Assembly: GCF_038397715.1 (NCBI RefSeq)
Contig: NZ_CP151633.1
Span: forward strand, 3,348,001-3,412,000
Length of the DNA stretch: 64,000 nt
Source: Microbacterium sp. LWO14-1.2
Lineage (GTDB): Bacteria > Actinomycetota > Actinomycetes > Actinomycetales > Microbacteriaceae
Direction: 5' to 3'
Shown here: positions 1 to 8,025 of the stretch, one piece after another
Layout: every line of letters begins with the position of its first letter
Position numbering within the stretch: position 1 is the stretch's first letter
Notes under the pieces: generated by a model
Seen by the model: only the letters and a program-made list of their open reading frames with translations
What the model was told of the DNA's origin: nothing
Databases searched by the model: none
Program-made: the position numbers and the translations under genes

Positions 1-261
1 CTCAGCAGCGAAGACACCCATCTGGCAGGTGAAGGATGAGAGCACCAGGATGGCCGTGTTCACGAAGGCGAACGGCACGTTCAGGAGTTCGGTGCGGTCG
101 GCCCACAGCTCGGGTGAGGTGCTGCGGAGGGTGAAGTAGATCGCGAAGAGTCCCGCGAAGAACATCACCTCGCTGCCGAGCCACACAATGGTGCCGACAG
201 CTACCGGGTTGGGCCGCTTGATGGTTCTCGCCGCCGGGGCATACGTCGCTGAGGTCGTCAC
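1..261 (-). CDS. ctaE: Cytochrome c oxidase subunit III, N-terminal part (cut by window edge)
   Basis: The minus-strand reading frame gives 87 residues that run off the left edge. It holds the subunit III signature early in the protein ([20 protein letters not shown], about residues 28-47) followed by the start of a second hydrophobic helix ([11 protein letters not shown]). Subunit III is a membrane protein of the aa3-type terminal oxidase and does not carry the redox centres. I chose the GTG at 261 because a CATAAT box lies 6 nt upstream and no good ribosome-binding site fits, so the mRNA is probably leaderless. The gene is divergent from trpD, the same neighbourhood as in mycobacteria. Only about 40 percent of the protein is visible. 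Confidence 0.93.
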   Translation of the reverse strand, partial: MTTSATYAPAARTIKRPNPVAVGTIVWLGSEVMFFAGLFAIYFTLRSTSPELWADRTELLNVPFAFVNTAILVLSSFTCQMGVFAAE

Positions 262-267
262 CCTTCC

Positions 268-273
268 ATTATG
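268..273 (-). promoter_or_regulatory. Candidate -10 box for leaderless ctaE
   Basis: Read on the minus strand this is CATAAT, with a 6-nt gap to the GTG start at 261. A transcript starting at the usual distance would begin at the start codon itself. No clear -35 element is visible. Confidence 0.5.
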
Positions 274-440
274 GCCGATCCGCGGGCATGATTCTCGCAC
301 CGGGACCCTTCCGATCGCCCTTCGATGACTTAGGGCACCCTAAGAAAACACTGCGAATCCTCGGTGAATCCCCGGGAAACAGCGGATGCCACGTCCGCGC
401 CGCCGCTCGGAGATCGATTCGAGCCGTCCGATCCCGCCGA

Positions 441-446
441 TAGGAT
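441..446 (+). promoter_or_regulatory. Candidate -10 box for leaderless trpD
   Basis: TAGGAT lies 7 nt before the ATG at 454, and there is no ribosome-binding site between them. This favours a leaderless mRNA and the 454 start over in-frame upstream codons. Confidence 0.5.
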
Positions 447-453
447 CGCTGAC

Positions 454-1518
454 ATGCCTGAAACGCTGACCTGGTCCGACGTGCTCACCACTCTCCTGGA
501 GCGCCGCGATCTCAGTGTCTGGGAGTCCACGTGGGCCATGCGTCAGATCATGCGCGGCGATGTCACGGAGGCGCAGCTGGCCGGCTTCCTCATCGCCCTC
601 CGCGCGAAGGGCGAGACCATCGACGAGATCGTCGGCTTCCGCGACGCGATCCTCGAAGCGGCGGTGCCGCTGCCGGTGTCTCCGAACGTGCTCGACATCG
701 TCGGAACCGGAGGCGATCGTGTCGGCACGGTCAACGTGTCGACAACGGCGGCCATCATCATCGGCTCTGCAGGCATCCCCGTGGTGAAGCACGGGAACCG
801 GGCGGCGAGCTCGGCATCCGGGTCCTCCGATGTGCTGAGCGCTCTGGGTCTCGAGCTGACGCTGGACCCGGCCGCCGTGTCGTCGATCCTCGACCGCACG
901 GGCATCACGTTCGCGTGGGCTGGGGCCTTCCACCCGGGGTTCAAGCATGCGGGCGGTGTGCGTGCGGAGCTCGGCGTGCCGACGGTGTTCAACATGCTCG
1001 GTCCGCTCTGCAACCCCGCTCGCGCCGAGGCCAACGCCGTCGGCGTGGCGCAGATGGAGCGCGTTCCCCTCATCACCGGAGTCTTCCGCACCCGCGGTGC
1101 GACGGCGCTCGTGTTCCGCGGCGACGACGGCCTCGACGAGCTGACCACGACCGGGCACAGCCGCATCTGGGAGGTCACCCGTGGCGACATCCATGAGCAT
1201 GACCTGGACCCGCGCGATCTCGGCATCCCGCTCGCCGACCTCTCCGACCTCATCGGCGGCACGCCGGCGCACAATGCCGAGATCCTGCGTCGCACCCTCG
1301 CAGGGGAGCAGGGGCCCGTTCGTGACATCGTGCTGCTCAACGCCGCGGCCGGGATCGTCGCCTTCGAGCTCTCGCAGGACCCCGCGCAGGCCACGCTCCC
1401 GATCGTCGAACGACTCAGGGCCGGTTACGAGAAGGCCGCTGCCGCGGTCGACGACGGCCGGGCAGCCGCGAAGCTCGACCAGTGGATCGGCGTGAGCCGG
1501 GAGCTGGCCACCGCCTAG
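454..1518 (+). CDS. trpD: Anthranilate phosphoribosyltransferase
   Basis: This 354-residue enzyme transfers phosphoribosyl from PRPP to anthranilate in tryptophan synthesis in the cytoplasm. The PRPP-binding GTGGD motif is at residues 84-88, the anthranilate/PRPP loop KHGNRAASSASGSSD is at about 112-126, and length matches the family. An in-frame ATG exists at 364, but the extra 30 residues are not conserved-looking. The TAGGAT box 7 nt before 454 supports the shorter form. The gene stands alone rather than in a trp operon, next to ctaE, as in mycobacteria. A PHP-domain gene follows after 8 nt and may be co-transcribed. Confidence 0.95.
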   Translation: MPETLTWSDVLTTLLERRDLSVWESTWAMRQIMRGDVTEAQLAGFLIALRAKGETIDEIVGFRDAILEAAVPLPVSPNVLDIVGTGGDRVGTVNVSTTAAIIIGSAGIPVVKHGNRAASSASGSSDVLSALGLELTLDPAAVSSILDRTGITFAWAGAFHPGFKHAGGVRAELGVPTVFNMLGPLCNPARAEANAVGVAQMERVPLITGVFRTRGATALVFRGDDGLDELTTTGHSRIWEVTRGDIHEHDLDPRDLGIPLADLSDLIGGTPAHNAEILRRTLAGEQGPVRDIVLLNAAAGIVAFELSQDPAQATLPIVERLRAGYEKAAAAVDDGRAAAKLDQWIGVSRELATA

Positions 1519-1526
1519 GAGCAGCC

Positions 1527-2513
1527 ATGGATCCGATTGCCGCACTTCTCGAGATCGCCTCGCTGCTCGAGCGCGAACGGGCGTCGCGGTACCGGGCCAA
1601 GGCCTTCCGGCAGGCAGCCGCGACCCTGCAGCAGCTCCCGGAGGACGTGCGGTCGGACCCGACGCGCCTGCGCGCGGCGAAGGGGATCGGCGAGTCGACG
1701 TTCTCGGTCATCCGTCAGGCGCAGGCGGGGGAGGTGCCCGACTACCTCGTCGAACTGCGCGGGGAGGTCGAGCCGGAGATCGCGTCGGAGCTCCGCTCCC
1801 GGCTGCGCGGCGACCTGCACGCCCACACGGAATGGTCGGACGGGACGACTCCGATCGCGGTGATGGCGGCAGCCGCTCGTGCACTCGGCCACGAGTATCA
1901 GGCGATCACGGATCACTCGCCGCGCCTGAGGGTCGCCCGAGGACTGTCCGCTGAGCGGCTGCGCGAGCAGATCCCCCAGGTGCGCGCGGAATCGGGCGAC
2001 GGCTTCACCCTGCTCGCCGGCATCGAGGTCGACATCCTCGAGGACGGCGCCCTGGACCAGGAGGACGACCTCCTCGCGGAACTCGACATCGTCGTCGCGT
2101 CCGTGCACTCGAAGCTCAGGATGGACGCGCGGCCCATGACCGCGCGCATGCTCGCGGCCGTCGCGCACCCTCGCGTGAACGTCCTCGGACACTGCACCGG
2201 TCGTCTCGTGCAGGGGGATCGAGGGACGCGTCCGCAGTCGCAGTTCGATGCCGAGGCGGTGTTCGCCGCGTGCGCGGAGAACGGTGTGGCGGTCGAGATC
2301 AACTCCCGGCCCGAGCGTCAGGATCCCCCGGACGAGCTCATCGCGATCGCGCTGGAGGCGGGGTGCCTGTTCTCGATCGACTCGGATGCGCACGCGCCGG
2401 GGCAGCTCTCGCTCCTCGACCACGGGGCGCAGCGCGCGGAGCGCGCCGGGGTCCCCGCGTCCCGGATCATCACGACCTGGGGACTGGAGCGCCTGCTCGC
2501 CTGGGCGGGTTGA
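1527..2513 (+). CDS. PHP-domain metal-dependent phosphoesterase with helix-hairpin-helix N-terminus
   Basis: The protein has 328 residues. Residues 1-75 resemble the helical/HhH module found in PolX-type polymerases (AKGIGESTF at about 51-59). A PHP domain follows, with metal ligands in GDLHAHTEWSDG (about 95-106), ITDHS, GIEVDIL, SVHSKL, LGHC and SIDSDAH. PHP domains hydrolyse phosphoester bonds using two or three metals; stand-alone proteins of this kind include histidinol-phosphatase-like and DNA-repair-associated members. The polymerase catalytic domain of PolX is absent. Start at 1527 is set by AGGAG at 1517-1521, which overlaps the trpD stop. The true substrate cannot be read from sequence. 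Confidence 0.85.
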   Translation: MDPIAALLEIASLLERERASRYRAKAFRQAAATLQQLPEDVRSDPTRLRAAKGIGESTFSVIRQAQAGEVPDYLVELRGEVEPEIASELRSRLRGDLHAHTEWSDGTTPIAVMAAAARALGHEYQAITDHSPRLRVARGLSAERLREQIPQVRAESGDGFTLLAGIEVDILEDGALDQEDDLLAELDIVVASVHSKLRMDARPMTARMLAAVAHPRVNVLGHCTGRLVQGDRGTRPQSQFDAEAVFAACAENGVAVEINSRPERQDPPDELIAIALEAGCLFSIDSDAHAPGQLSLLDHGAQRAERAGVPASRIITTWGLERLLAWAG

Positions 2514-2517
2514 CCCC

Positions 2518-3456
2518 TCAGCCGGCGGTCGTGCCGACGGCGGCGATGGCTCGCGCCATCGAGCCGCCGAGGTTCCACGTCTCGGCCAGGGCCACGGCGG
2601 CGTCGACCTCGTCGGGTCCGAGGGGGAGGAGCGGCTCGGTCGGTGCGGTGATCTCGAGATCCTTCGCCACCTCGACCACGGTCGGAGCGACGTCGAGGTA
2701 GGCGGAGGCCGCGAGCACCTTCGCCCGCACACCGGCGCTCATGCCCTCTCCCGCCTCGGCGGCAGCGCGGATGCCGGCGAGGTCTCCGTGCTCCTTGAGC
2801 AGGGTCGCCGCGGTCTTCTCGCCCACTCCGGCGACCCCGGGGAGCCCGTCCGAGGCATCGCCGCGCATGGTCGCGAAATCCGCGTACTGCGTGGGCAGCA
2901 CTCCGTACTTGGCGACGACGACGGCATCCGTCACGATCTCCAGGTTGCTCATGCCCCGCGCCGTGTAGACGACACGGACGTCGCGCTCGTCATCGACGAG
3001 CTGGAAGAGGTCGCGATCGCCCGTCACGATGTCGACCGGCATCGTCGCGTGGGTGGCCAGGGTGCCGATCACGTCGTCCGCCTCGTGCTCGGCGACGCCG
3101 ATGATCGGGACGCGCAAGGCCGCGAGCGTCTCGCGGATCAGGGGGATCTGCGCTTCGAGCGGATCGGGCACTTCTTCGACGTCCGGACCCGCCGGGACGA
3201 CTTCGACCACGCGGTGAGCTTTGTAACTCGGGATGAGGTCGACGCGCCACTGCGGACGCCAGTCGTCGTCCCAGCACGCGACCACATGCGTCGGCTCGTA
3301 CAGCGTGACGAGCTTGGCGATGATGTCGAGCAGACCGCGCGCCGCGTTGATCGGCGACCCGTCCGGGGCGGTCACCTTGTCCGGCACGCCGTAGAAGGCG
3401 CGGAAGTAGAGGCTGGCGGTGTCGAGCAGGAGCAGCTTGTCGGCGCGATCTGGCAT
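2518..3456 (-). CDS. 5'-3' exonuclease (PolI N-terminal-domain family), stand-alone
   Basis: The 312-residue protein is the 5' nuclease domain of DNA polymerase I without the polymerase. It shows LLLDTASLYFRAFYG at the N-terminus, ACWDDDWRPQWR, EADDVIGTLA, VTGDRDLFQLV and GDASDGLPGVAGVGEKTA, which are the acidic metal-binding clusters and the H3TH DNA-binding motif. Such enzymes remove RNA primers and flaps. The gene is convergent with the PHP-domain gene, with 4 nt between the stop codons, so there is no room for a terminator. A CAGACT hexamer lies 6 nt before the ATG, a weak match to the leaderless pattern seen elsewhere in the window. Confidence 0.92.
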   Translation of the reverse strand: MPDRADKLLLLDTASLYFRAFYGVPDKVTAPDGSPINAARGLLDIIAKLVTLYEPTHVVACWDDDWRPQWRVDLIPSYKAHRVVEVVPAGPDVEEVPDPLEAQIPLIRETLAALRVPIIGVAEHEADDVIGTLATHATMPVDIVTGDRDLFQLVDDERDVRVVYTARGMSNLEIVTDAVVVAKYGVLPTQYADFATMRGDASDGLPGVAGVGEKTAATLLKEHGDLAGIRAAAEAGEGMSAGVRAKVLAASAYLDVAPTVVEVAKDLEITAPTEPLLPLGPDEVDAAVALAETWNLGGSMARAIAAVGTTAG

Positions 3457-3525
3457 GGGAACAGTCTGGCAGGGGAGTCGCCAGCCGACAGGTATTCGGG
3501 GGAAGCGGTCGGGCTCCCGGTCTGA

Positions 3526-3531
3526 TAGTCT
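3526..3531 (+). promoter_or_regulatory. Candidate -10 box of rpsA
   Basis: TAGTCT sits 135 nt before the rpsA start and would give a leader of about 130 nt, a usual arrangement for a heavily expressed ribosomal-protein gene. The -35 region is poor. The leader 3540-3666 holds no obvious stable fold. AAGGA at 3651-3655 is the ribosome-binding site. Confidence 0.4.
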
Positions 3532-3666
3532 GAACTGTCACTCGTGGCGTGTCTCGCATGCCCTCGTGACAGAAATCACAATCCAACCGCTGAGAAGCAT
3601 GCAGCATGACCGTGCGCGGTCGCAGCTTCCGGCCCGAGTTCCCATTCAACAAGGACAACCCACTAC

Positions 3667-5121
3667 ATGACTACCGCAACGACCGCCCCGGCCACCAAGC
3701 AGGTCGCCATCAACGACATCGGATCTGCTGAGGACTTCCTGGCCGCGGTCGAGAAGACCCTGAAGTTCTTCAACGACGGCGACATCATCGAGGGCACGAT
3801 CGTCAAGATCGACCGCGATGAGGTTCTGCTCGACGTCGGCTACAAGACCGAGGGTGTCATCCCCTCGCGCGAGCTCTCCATCAAGCACGACGTCGACCCC
3901 AACGAGGTCGTCAAGGTCGGCGACGAGGTCGAGGCTCTCGTTCTCCAGAAGGAGGACAAGGAAGGCCGCCTGATCCTCTCCAAGAAGCGTGCGCAGTACG
4001 AGCGCGCCTGGGGAGACGTCGAGAAGATCAAGGAGAACGACGGCGTCGTCACCGGTACGGTCATCGAGGTCGTCAAGGGTGGACTCATCGTCGACATCGG
4101 CCTCCGCGGCTTCCTGCCTGCGTCGCTCATCGAGCTGCGCCGCGTCCGCGACCTCACGCCGTACCTCGGCCAGGAGATCGAGGCCAAGATCCTCGAGCTC
4201 GACAAGAACCGCAACAACGTCGTGCTCTCGCGCCGCGCCCTGCTCGAGCAGACGCAGTCCGAGTCGCGCACCACGTTCCTCAACAACCTGCACAAGGGCC
4301 AGGTCCGCAAGGGCGTCGTCTCGTCGATCGTCAACTTCGGTGCGTTCGTCGACCTCGGCGGCGTCGACGGTCTCGTGCACGTCTCCGAGCTCTCCTGGAA
4401 GCACATCGAGCACGCCTCCGAGGTCGTCGAGGTGGGCCAGGAGGTCACCGTCGAGATCCTCGAGGTCGACCTCGACCGCGAGCGCGTCTCCCTGTCGCTG
4501 AAGGCGACGCAGGAGGACCCGTGGCAGGTCTTCGCCCGCACCCACGCGATCGGTCAGGTCACGCCGGGTAAGGTCACCAAGCTCGTTCCGTTCGGTGCAT
4601 TCGTGCGCGTCGCGGACGGCATCGAGGGCCTCGTGCACATCTCGGAGCTCTCGAGCAAGCACGTCGAGCTCGCCGAGCAGGTCGTGTCGGTCGGCGAAGA
4701 GGTCTTCGTCAAGGTCATCGACATCGACCTCGAGCGTCGTCGCATCTCGCTGTCGCTGAAGCAGGCCAACGAGTCGGTCGACCCCAACGGCACCGAGTTC
4801 GACCCGGCCCTGTACGGCATGGTCGCGGAGTACGACGAGAACGGCGAGTACAAGTACCCGGAGGGCTTCGACGCCGAGACGGGTGCCTGGAAGGAAGGCT
4901 TCGACGCCCAGCGCGAGGCATGGGAGCAGGAGTACGCTGCAGCCCAGGCTCGCTGGGAGGCGCACAAGGCTCAGGTCGCGAAGGCGGCCGAGGCCGAGGC
5001 TGCGGCCGGCGACGACTTCGGTGGTCAGTCCTTCTCGAGCGAGGCCGCCGGTGCGGGCACGCTCGCGGACGACGAGGCTCTCGCAGCACTGCGCGAGAAG
5101 CTCTCGGGCGGCAACTCCTGA
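3667..5121 (+). CDS. rpsA: 30S ribosomal protein S1
   Basis: The 484-residue protein carries four S1 (OB-fold) RNA-binding domains between about residues 35 and 365. The last two contain VDGLVHVSELSWKHIEH and IEGLVHISELSSKHVE. S1 binds mRNA on the 30S subunit and helps initiation. The four-domain length is typical for actinobacteria, shorter than the six-domain proteobacterial form. The C-terminus (about 380-484) is an acidic, Ala/Glu-rich tail without fold motifs. AAGGA stands 11 nt before the ATG. Codon use is strongly biased to C-ending codons, as expected for a highly expressed gene. A strong UUCG-loop hairpin follows the stop. Confidence 0.97.
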   Translation: MTTATTAPATKQVAINDIGSAEDFLAAVEKTLKFFNDGDIIEGTIVKIDRDEVLLDVGYKTEGVIPSRELSIKHDVDPNEVVKVGDEVEALVLQKEDKEGRLILSKKRAQYERAWGDVEKIKENDGVVTGTVIEVVKGGLIVDIGLRGFLPASLIELRRVRDLTPYLGQEIEAKILELDKNRNNVVLSRRALLEQTQSESRTTFLNNLHKGQVRKGVVSSIVNFGAFVDLGGVDGLVHVSELSWKHIEHASEVVEVGQEVTVEILEVDLDRERVSLSLKATQEDPWQVFARTHAIGQVTPGKVTKLVPFGAFVRVADGIEGLVHISELSSKHVELAEQVVSVGEEVFVKVIDIDLERRRISLSLKQANESVDPNGTEFDPALYGMVAEYDENGEYKYPEGFDAETGAWKEGFDAQREAWEQEYAAAQARWEAHKAQVAKAAEAEAAAGDDFGGQSFSSEAAGAGTLADDEALAALREKLSGGNS

Positions 5122-5136
5122 GCATCAGCTCTCACC

Positions 5137-5174
5137 GGAACGGGCCGTCACTCTTCGGAGTGGCGGCCCGTTCC
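5137..5174 (+). terminator. Terminator-like hairpin after rpsA
   Basis: The arms 5137-5153 and 5158-5174 form a 17-bp stem (one G-T wobble) closed by a TTCG loop, starting 15 nt after the rpsA stop. No T-run follows, the usual state in high-GC actinobacteria. Confidence 0.8.
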
Positions 5175-5273
5175 GCGTCTCCGGGTACGTCGTCGGCGCC
5201 GATGTCGGCCTTGCGTGACCGAACATTACGACGCGGTTCGTGACAGGCGACCGGTCTCGGACACCATGAAGTC

Positions 5274-6128
5274 ATGACCTCCCTCCTGAACGCGCCCGCA
5301 TCGTCGCGCGCTCCGGGGGCGCCCGGCGCCGCGGCATCCGTGCAGCTGGACGCCGTCGAGCGCGCGTTCCCGCTCGGTCAGGGGACGAGAGAGGTGTTAC
5401 GCGGGGTCACCCTCGACGTGGCAGCCGGTGAGATCGTCGCCGTCGTCGGCCCTTCGGGCTGTGGCAAGTCCACTCTTCTCCGACTGATCGGCGGTCTGGA
5501 TGCTCCGAGCCGGGGCCGGATCGAGCTCGGCGGCGCGGCCGTCGCCGACGCCGACGAGCGCACCGCAGTCGCCTTTCAGGAGCCGCGGCTGCTCCCGTGG
5601 CGGACCCTCGCCCAGAACGTCGAACTCGGACTCCCTCGACGGACGCCCCGGCGTGAGGGCCGCGAACGCGTCGAAGAGCTGCTGCACCTCGTCGGCCTCG
5701 AGCACGCGGCAGGGCAACGCCCGCGCGAGGTGTCGGGAGGAATGGCCCAGCGTGCCTCCCTCGCGCGCGCTCTGGCGCGGAATCCCGGCGTGCTGCTGCT
5801 CGACGAGCCCTTCGGCGCCCTCGACGCCCTCACCAGGCTGCGTATGCACGACCTGCTCCTGAAGATCCACGCCGCCGAGCCGACCACGGTCCTCCTCGTC
5901 ACGCACGACGTCGAGGAGGCGCTCTACCTCGCCGATCGCGTGCTGCTGCTGCGTACCCTCACGGGTGACACGGATTCCGCGGCGCCCTCGATCGCGCGCA
6001 CGGTGTCCGTGCCGGGCGCACGGCCACGCGACCGCGCCGACCGCGGCCTCGCAGACCTCCGCGCCGAGCTCCTCGAAGGACTCGGCGTCGACACCCACCA
6101 CCGCACGTCCCCCGAGGAGAACCGATGA
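5274..6128 (+). CDS. ABC importer ATPase, NitT/TauT (sulfonate-type) family
   Basis: The 284-residue nucleotide-binding protein has Walker A GPSGCGKST at about residues 59-67, a Q-loop at FQEPRLLPW, signature VSGGMAQRASLARAL, Walker B LLLDEPFGALD and switch histidine VTHDVEEAL. EPRLLPW and the EPFGALDALTR stretch are typical of SsuB/TauB/NrtC-like ATPases. It would power uptake together with the permease and binding protein that follow. It is the first gene of a six-gene operon. The start follows a region with no good ribosome-binding site; an ATG 7 nt upstream stops at once, so 5274 is the first usable start. Substrate is unknown; no monooxygenase for sulfonates is nearby. Confidence 0.9.
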   Translation: MTSLLNAPASSRAPGAPGAAASVQLDAVERAFPLGQGTREVLRGVTLDVAAGEIVAVVGPSGCGKSTLLRLIGGLDAPSRGRIELGGAAVADADERTAVAFQEPRLLPWRTLAQNVELGLPRRTPRREGRERVEELLHLVGLEHAAGQRPREVSGGMAQRASLARALARNPGVLLLDEPFGALDALTRLRMHDLLLKIHAAEPTTVLLVTHDVEEALYLADRVLLLRTLTGDTDSAAPSIARTVSVPGARPRDRADRGLADLRAELLEGLGVDTHHRTSPEENR

Positions 6129-7168
6129 GCACCATCACCCGCCGAATCATCCCTGCGATCGCGATCGCGGGCACGATGATGCTCGTGGCCACGGGCTGCG
6201 TCGCAGGGGAGGACGCCCCCGCCGACACCGCGGAGGCCGACACCGCCGCATCCGGCGAATGGTCGTCCGACACGATCTCCCTCGACTTCGCCACGTACAA
6301 CCCGCTCAGCCTCGTGGTGAAGGACCAGGGGCTGCTCGAGGAGATCCTCGGAGACGAGGTCACCGTCGAGTGGGTGCAGTCCGCCGGATCGAACAAGGCC
6401 AACGAGCTGCTGCGCTCCGGATCGATCGACGTCGGATCGACCGCGGGCTCGGCCGCCCTGCTCGCTCGTGCCAACGGCTCTCCGATCCAGGTCATCGACA
6501 TCTACTCGCAGCCGGAGTGGGCGGCGATCGTCGTCGGACCCGACAGCGACATCACCTCGGTCGAGGATCTCGCGGGCAAGTCCGTCGCGGCGACCAAGGG
6601 CACCGACCCCTACTTCTTCCTCCTGCAGGCGCTCGAAGAGGCGGGGCTGTCGATCGACGACGTCGAGGTGCAGAACCTGCAGCACGCCGACGGGCGCGCA
6701 GCCCTGGACGGCGGATCGGTGGCCGCGTGGTCCGGACTCGATCCCATCATGGCCGCCGCCGAGGTCGAATCCGGCGACAAGCTGATCTACCGCAACGTCG
6801 ACTTCAACTCCTACGGCTTCCTGAACGCCACCGAGGACTTCATCGAGAATCACGCGGACCTGGCGCAGGCCGTCGTCGACGCGTACGAGCAGGCCCGCGA
6901 GTGGGCGCTGGAGAACCCCGAGGAGACCGCCGCACTGCTCGCCGAGGTCGCGGGCATCGATCCCGCCGTCGCGACGACCGTGATCGAGGAGCGCTCGAAC
7001 CTCGACGTGAGCGGCGTCCCCGGCGACGATCAGATCGCGGTTCTCGAGAAGATCGCTCCGGTGCTGGTGGACTCGGGTGATGTGCAGGGCGGCAAGGAGT
7101 CCGTCGACAAGGCGCTCGACTCCCTCGTCAACGACACCTTCGCGAAGAAGGCGGTCGGCGGAGAGTGA
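6125..7168 (+). CDS. ABC importer substrate-binding lipoprotein, NitT/TauT (SsuA-like) family
   Basis: The 347-residue protein begins with a lipoprotein signal peptide whose lipobox VATGC places the lipidated cysteine at residue 25. It should sit on the outer face of the membrane. The mature part has the pattern of SsuA/TauA-like proteins: an early FATYNPLSLVVKDQG segment, VGSTAGSAALLARANG, DLAGKSVAATKGTDPYFFL and a long helical C-terminus. It overlaps the ATPase gene by 4 nt (ATGA). Related proteins bind sulfonates, taurine, nitrate or thiamine precursors, and the sequence alone does not decide among them. The operon partners (sulfhydrylase, CoA synthetase) suggest a small organic sulfur or carboxylate compound; that part is inference. 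Confidence 0.88.
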   Translation: MSTITRRIIPAIAIAGTMMLVATGCVAGEDAPADTAEADTAASGEWSSDTISLDFATYNPLSLVVKDQGLLEEILGDEVTVEWVQSAGSNKANELLRSGSIDVGSTAGSAALLARANGSPIQVIDIYSQPEWAAIVVGPDSDITSVEDLAGKSVAATKGTDPYFFLLQALEEAGLSIDDVEVQNLQHADGRAALDGGSVAAWSGLDPIMAAAEVESGDKLIYRNVDFNSYGFLNATEDFIENHADLAQAVVDAYEQAREWALENPEETAALLAEVAGIDPAVATTVIEERSNLDVSGVPGDDQIAVLEKIAPVLVDSGDVQGGKESVDKALDSLVNDTFAKKAVGGE

Positions 7169-8025
7169 CCGACCTCGACCAGCGCGTGGTCGTGCCCGCA
7201 GACGCACGCGACGCGCTCGATGCGGCGAAGGGGCAGTACCGCCCCTCCCAACGGCGAGCCCGCCGCGGATGGGACCGCCCGGTGGTGCGCATCGCGGGGG
7301 GACTGCTGCTGCCGATCCTGATCATCGCGGCGTGGCAGATCTCGACGACCAACGGACTGGTCGAGCCCTACCGCCTGCCCACGCCGGCATCCGTGTTCGC
7401 TGCGGGTGCCGAGCTCGCCGAAGGCGGCGCCCTCGCCACGCACATCGCGATCTCCGTGCAGCGGGTCCTCCTGGGATTCGCGATCGGCTCGGTCATCGGC
7501 CTCGCAGCCGCAGGCATCGTCGGGCTGTCACGGCTCGGCGACATCCTGCTCAGCCCGACGCTCGCCGCCATCCGCGCGGTGCCTTCCTTGGCCTGGGTGC
7601 CGCTGCTGATCCTGTGGATGCAGATCGGCGAGTCGTCGAAGGTCACCCTGATCGCGATCGGCGCGTTCTTCCCCGTGTACACGACCGTCGCCTCGGCTCT
7701 CCGACACGTGGATCCGCAGCTCGTCGAGGCCGGCCGGTCGTTCAGCCTCCGGGGATGGTCGCTGTTCCGGACGGTGCAGCTCCCCGCCGTCGTGCCCTCC
7801 GTCGTCGCCGGTCTCCGCCTGGCGCTCGCTCAGGCCTGGCTCTTCCTCGTCGCAGCGGAGCTCATCGCCTCGTCGATGGGGCTGGGGTTCCTCCTCACCG
7901 ACTCGCAGAGCAACGGGCGGGTCGACCGGATCATCCTGTCGATCATCCTGCTCGCGCTGCTCGGGACGATCACGAACGGCGTGCTCGCACTCGTCGAGAA
8001 GTACCTGCTGCGACGGTGGGCATGA
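7165..8025 (+). CDS. ABC importer permease, NitT/TauT (SsuC-like) family
   Basis: The 286-residue membrane protein has a basic cytoplasmic N-terminus of about 40 residues, then about six hydrophobic helices. It carries the cytoplasmic coupling loop EAGRSFSLRGWSLFRTVQLP, the EAA-type motif that contacts the ATPase. IRAVPSLAWVPLLILW is typical of SsuC/TauC permeases. It starts at GTG 7165 and overlaps the preceding gene by 4 nt (GTGA), which argues for translational coupling. With its two upstream neighbours it forms a complete importer. Confidence 0.9.
   Translation: MTDLDQRVVVPADARDALDAAKGQYRPSQRRARRGWDRPVVRIAGGLLLPILIIAAWQISTTNGLVEPYRLPTPASVFAAGAELAEGGALATHIAISVQRVLLGFAIGSVIGLAAAGIVGLSRLGDILLSPTLAAIRAVPSLAWVPLLILWMQIGESSKVTLIAIGAFFPVYTTVASALRHVDPQLVEAGRSFSLRGWSLFRTVQLPAVVPSVVAGLRLALAQAWLFLVAAELIASSMGLGFLLTDSQSNGRVDRIILSIILLALLGTITNGVLALVEKYLLRRWA

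Noticed and set aside
340..1545. 401-residue minus-strand frame opposite trpD
   Set aside because: Shadow frame caused by GC-rich third positions; no domain, rich in Arg/Asp/Gly, while trpD on the other strand is certain.
3646..4965. 439-residue minus-strand frame opposite rpsA
   Set aside because: Low-complexity Leu/Val/Asp translation of the antisense of rpsA; no start signal or family match.
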